A program made the position numbers and the translations under genes. The notes under the pieces were generated by a model. That model was not told where the DNA came from, searched no databases, and worked only from the letters and a program-made list of their open reading frames with translations. Shown piece by piece: positions 5,056 to 5,882 of a stretch of DNA of 5,882 nt. The DNA is from Acidobacteriota bacterium (GTDB lineage Bacteria > Acidobacteriota > Vicinamibacteria > Vicinamibacterales > UBA8438): positions 1-5,882 of the forward strand of contig WTGR01000251.1 of the NCBI GenBank assembly GCA_011523485.1. Direction: 5' to 3'. The stretch's first letter is position 1. Each line of letters begins with the position of its first letter.

Positions 5056-5882
5056 ATGGCGCTGACGGCAATCGACTGGCTGCTGCTGGGCATCGCGCTC
5101 GCGGCCCCCATCGCCGTGGGCATAGCGTACGGCCGCCGGGCCGGGCGCAGCCTCTCGGAGTACTTCCTGTCCGGCCGCGATCTGCCCTGGTGGCTGGCCG
5201 GCACGTCGATGGTGGCGACGACGTTCGCCGCGGACACGCCGCTCGCGGTCACCGGGCTGGTGGCGGCCAGCGGCATCGCCGGCAACTGGCTCTGGTGGAA
5301 CGCCGCGCTCGGCAGCATGCTCACCGTCGTCTTCTTCGCCCGGCTGTGGCGCCGTGCGGGCATCCTGACCGACGTCGAGTTCGTCGAGTTGCGCTACACG
5401 GGACGCGCCGCGCGCGTGCTTCGTGCGGTGCGCGCGCTGTATCTGGGACTGGCGGTCAACTGTCTCGTGATCGGCTGGGTCAATCTGGCCCTCGCCAAGG
5501 TGCTGTCGGTCGCGCTCGGCTGGGAGCGGCTGACCGGGGTGCTCGTCGGACTTGCGGCCACCGGCGGCTACGCCGCGCTGGCGGGCCTCCGGGGCGTCGT
5601 CGCGGCCGACCTCGTGCAGTTCGCCATCGCGCTGGCCGGCGCCGTCGGGCTGGCGTACTACGCGCTGGCCGCGCCCGGAGTCGGGGGGTTGGACGGCCTG
5701 CGCGCCGCGCTTCCGGAATCCACCTTTCGATTGTGGCCGGCGGTGGGTTCGATGGACGGGACGCCGGCGGGCGCCGCCGCGATGCTGGCGCTGCCGTTCG
5801 CGTCGTTCGTCGCCTACCTCGGGGTCCAGTGGTGGGCGAGCTGGTATCCGGGGCAGGAGCCGGGCGGCGGCGGCTACGTCGC
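5056..5882 (+). CDS. Second sodium:solute symporter (SSS family), 3' end cut by window
   Basis: The first 275 residues of a membrane protein; the frame is open to the window end. Family landmarks are EYFLSGRDLPWWLAGTSMVA at 35-54, FAADTPLAVTGLVAASG at 57-73, GNWLWWN at 76-82, TDVEFVELRYTGRAARVLRA at 107-126, GLRGVVAADLVQF at 177-189, and QWWASWYPGQEPGGGGYV at 258-275. The last motif and the FAADTP segment mark a subfamily different from the first symporter, whose equivalents read ATETSTVTV and lack the WWASWYPG block, so this is not a recent tandem copy. I chose ATG 5056. An in-frame GTG at 5050 overlaps the hydrolase stop (GTGA), has GGTGA 10 nt upstream, and could be the true start, adding two residues. 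The tight spacing makes it part of the murQ operon. Its substrate is unknown. Confidence 0.93.
   Translation, partial: MALTAIDWLLLGIALAAPIAVGIAYGRRAGRSLSEYFLSGRDLPWWLAGTSMVATTFAADTPLAVTGLVAASGIAGNWLWWNAALGSMLTVVFFARLWRRAGILTDVEFVELRYTGRAARVLRAVRALYLGLAVNCLVIGWVNLALAKVLSVALGWERLTGVLVGLAATGGYAALAGLRGVVAADLVQFAIALAGAVGLAYYALAAPGVGGLDGLRAALPESTFRLWPAVGSMDGTPAGAAAMLALPFASFVAYLGVQWWASWYPGQEPGGGGYV

Overview
The window is about 5.9 kb of dense, very GC-rich bacterial DNA. Third codon positions are almost always G or C, and the gene set is ordinary chromosomal metabolism with no mobile elements, RNA genes or CRISPR. The combination of an ACT-type homoserine dehydrogenase, a MurQ etherase, a beta-lactamase-fold hydrolase and two SSS-family symporters would fit Acidobacteriota (for example Vicinamibacteria-like genomes) or another high-GC environmental phylum. 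That placement is an inference from gene content and composition, not something the sequence proves.

Layout. Positions 1-1263, minus strand: homoserine dehydrogenase (hom), nearly complete, with its C-terminal end cut by the window edge. Positions 1264-1553: a divergent regulatory region. On the minus strand it holds a near-consensus sigma-70-type promoter, a 29-codon leader reading frame rich in Thr and Met, a candidate antiterminator and a textbook intrinsic terminator only 17 nt before the hom start codon. On the plus strand it holds a weaker promoter sharing the same AT patch, a perfect 13-bp GC hairpin and the murQ ribosome binding site. Positions 1554-5882, plus strand: a tightly packed operon of murQ, a first sodium:solute symporter, an AmiE-like serine hydrolase of the beta-lactamase fold, and a second, different sodium:solute symporter cut by the window end. 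Gaps are 3 nt, a 4-nt overlap, and 2 nt (or a 4-nt overlap).

How the genes work together. The plus-strand operon looks like a cell-wall sugar salvage unit. A muropeptide or MurNAc-type compound would enter by Na+ symport, the hydrolase would remove the peptide (in the manner of Bacillus subtilis AmiE), and MurQ would convert MurNAc 6-phosphate to GlcNAc 6-phosphate plus D-lactate. The kinase such a PTS-free route would need is not in the window. The hom gene points the other way and belongs to Thr/Met/Ile biosynthesis. Its leader has all the parts of ribosome-dependent transcription attenuation and is the most interesting part of the window.
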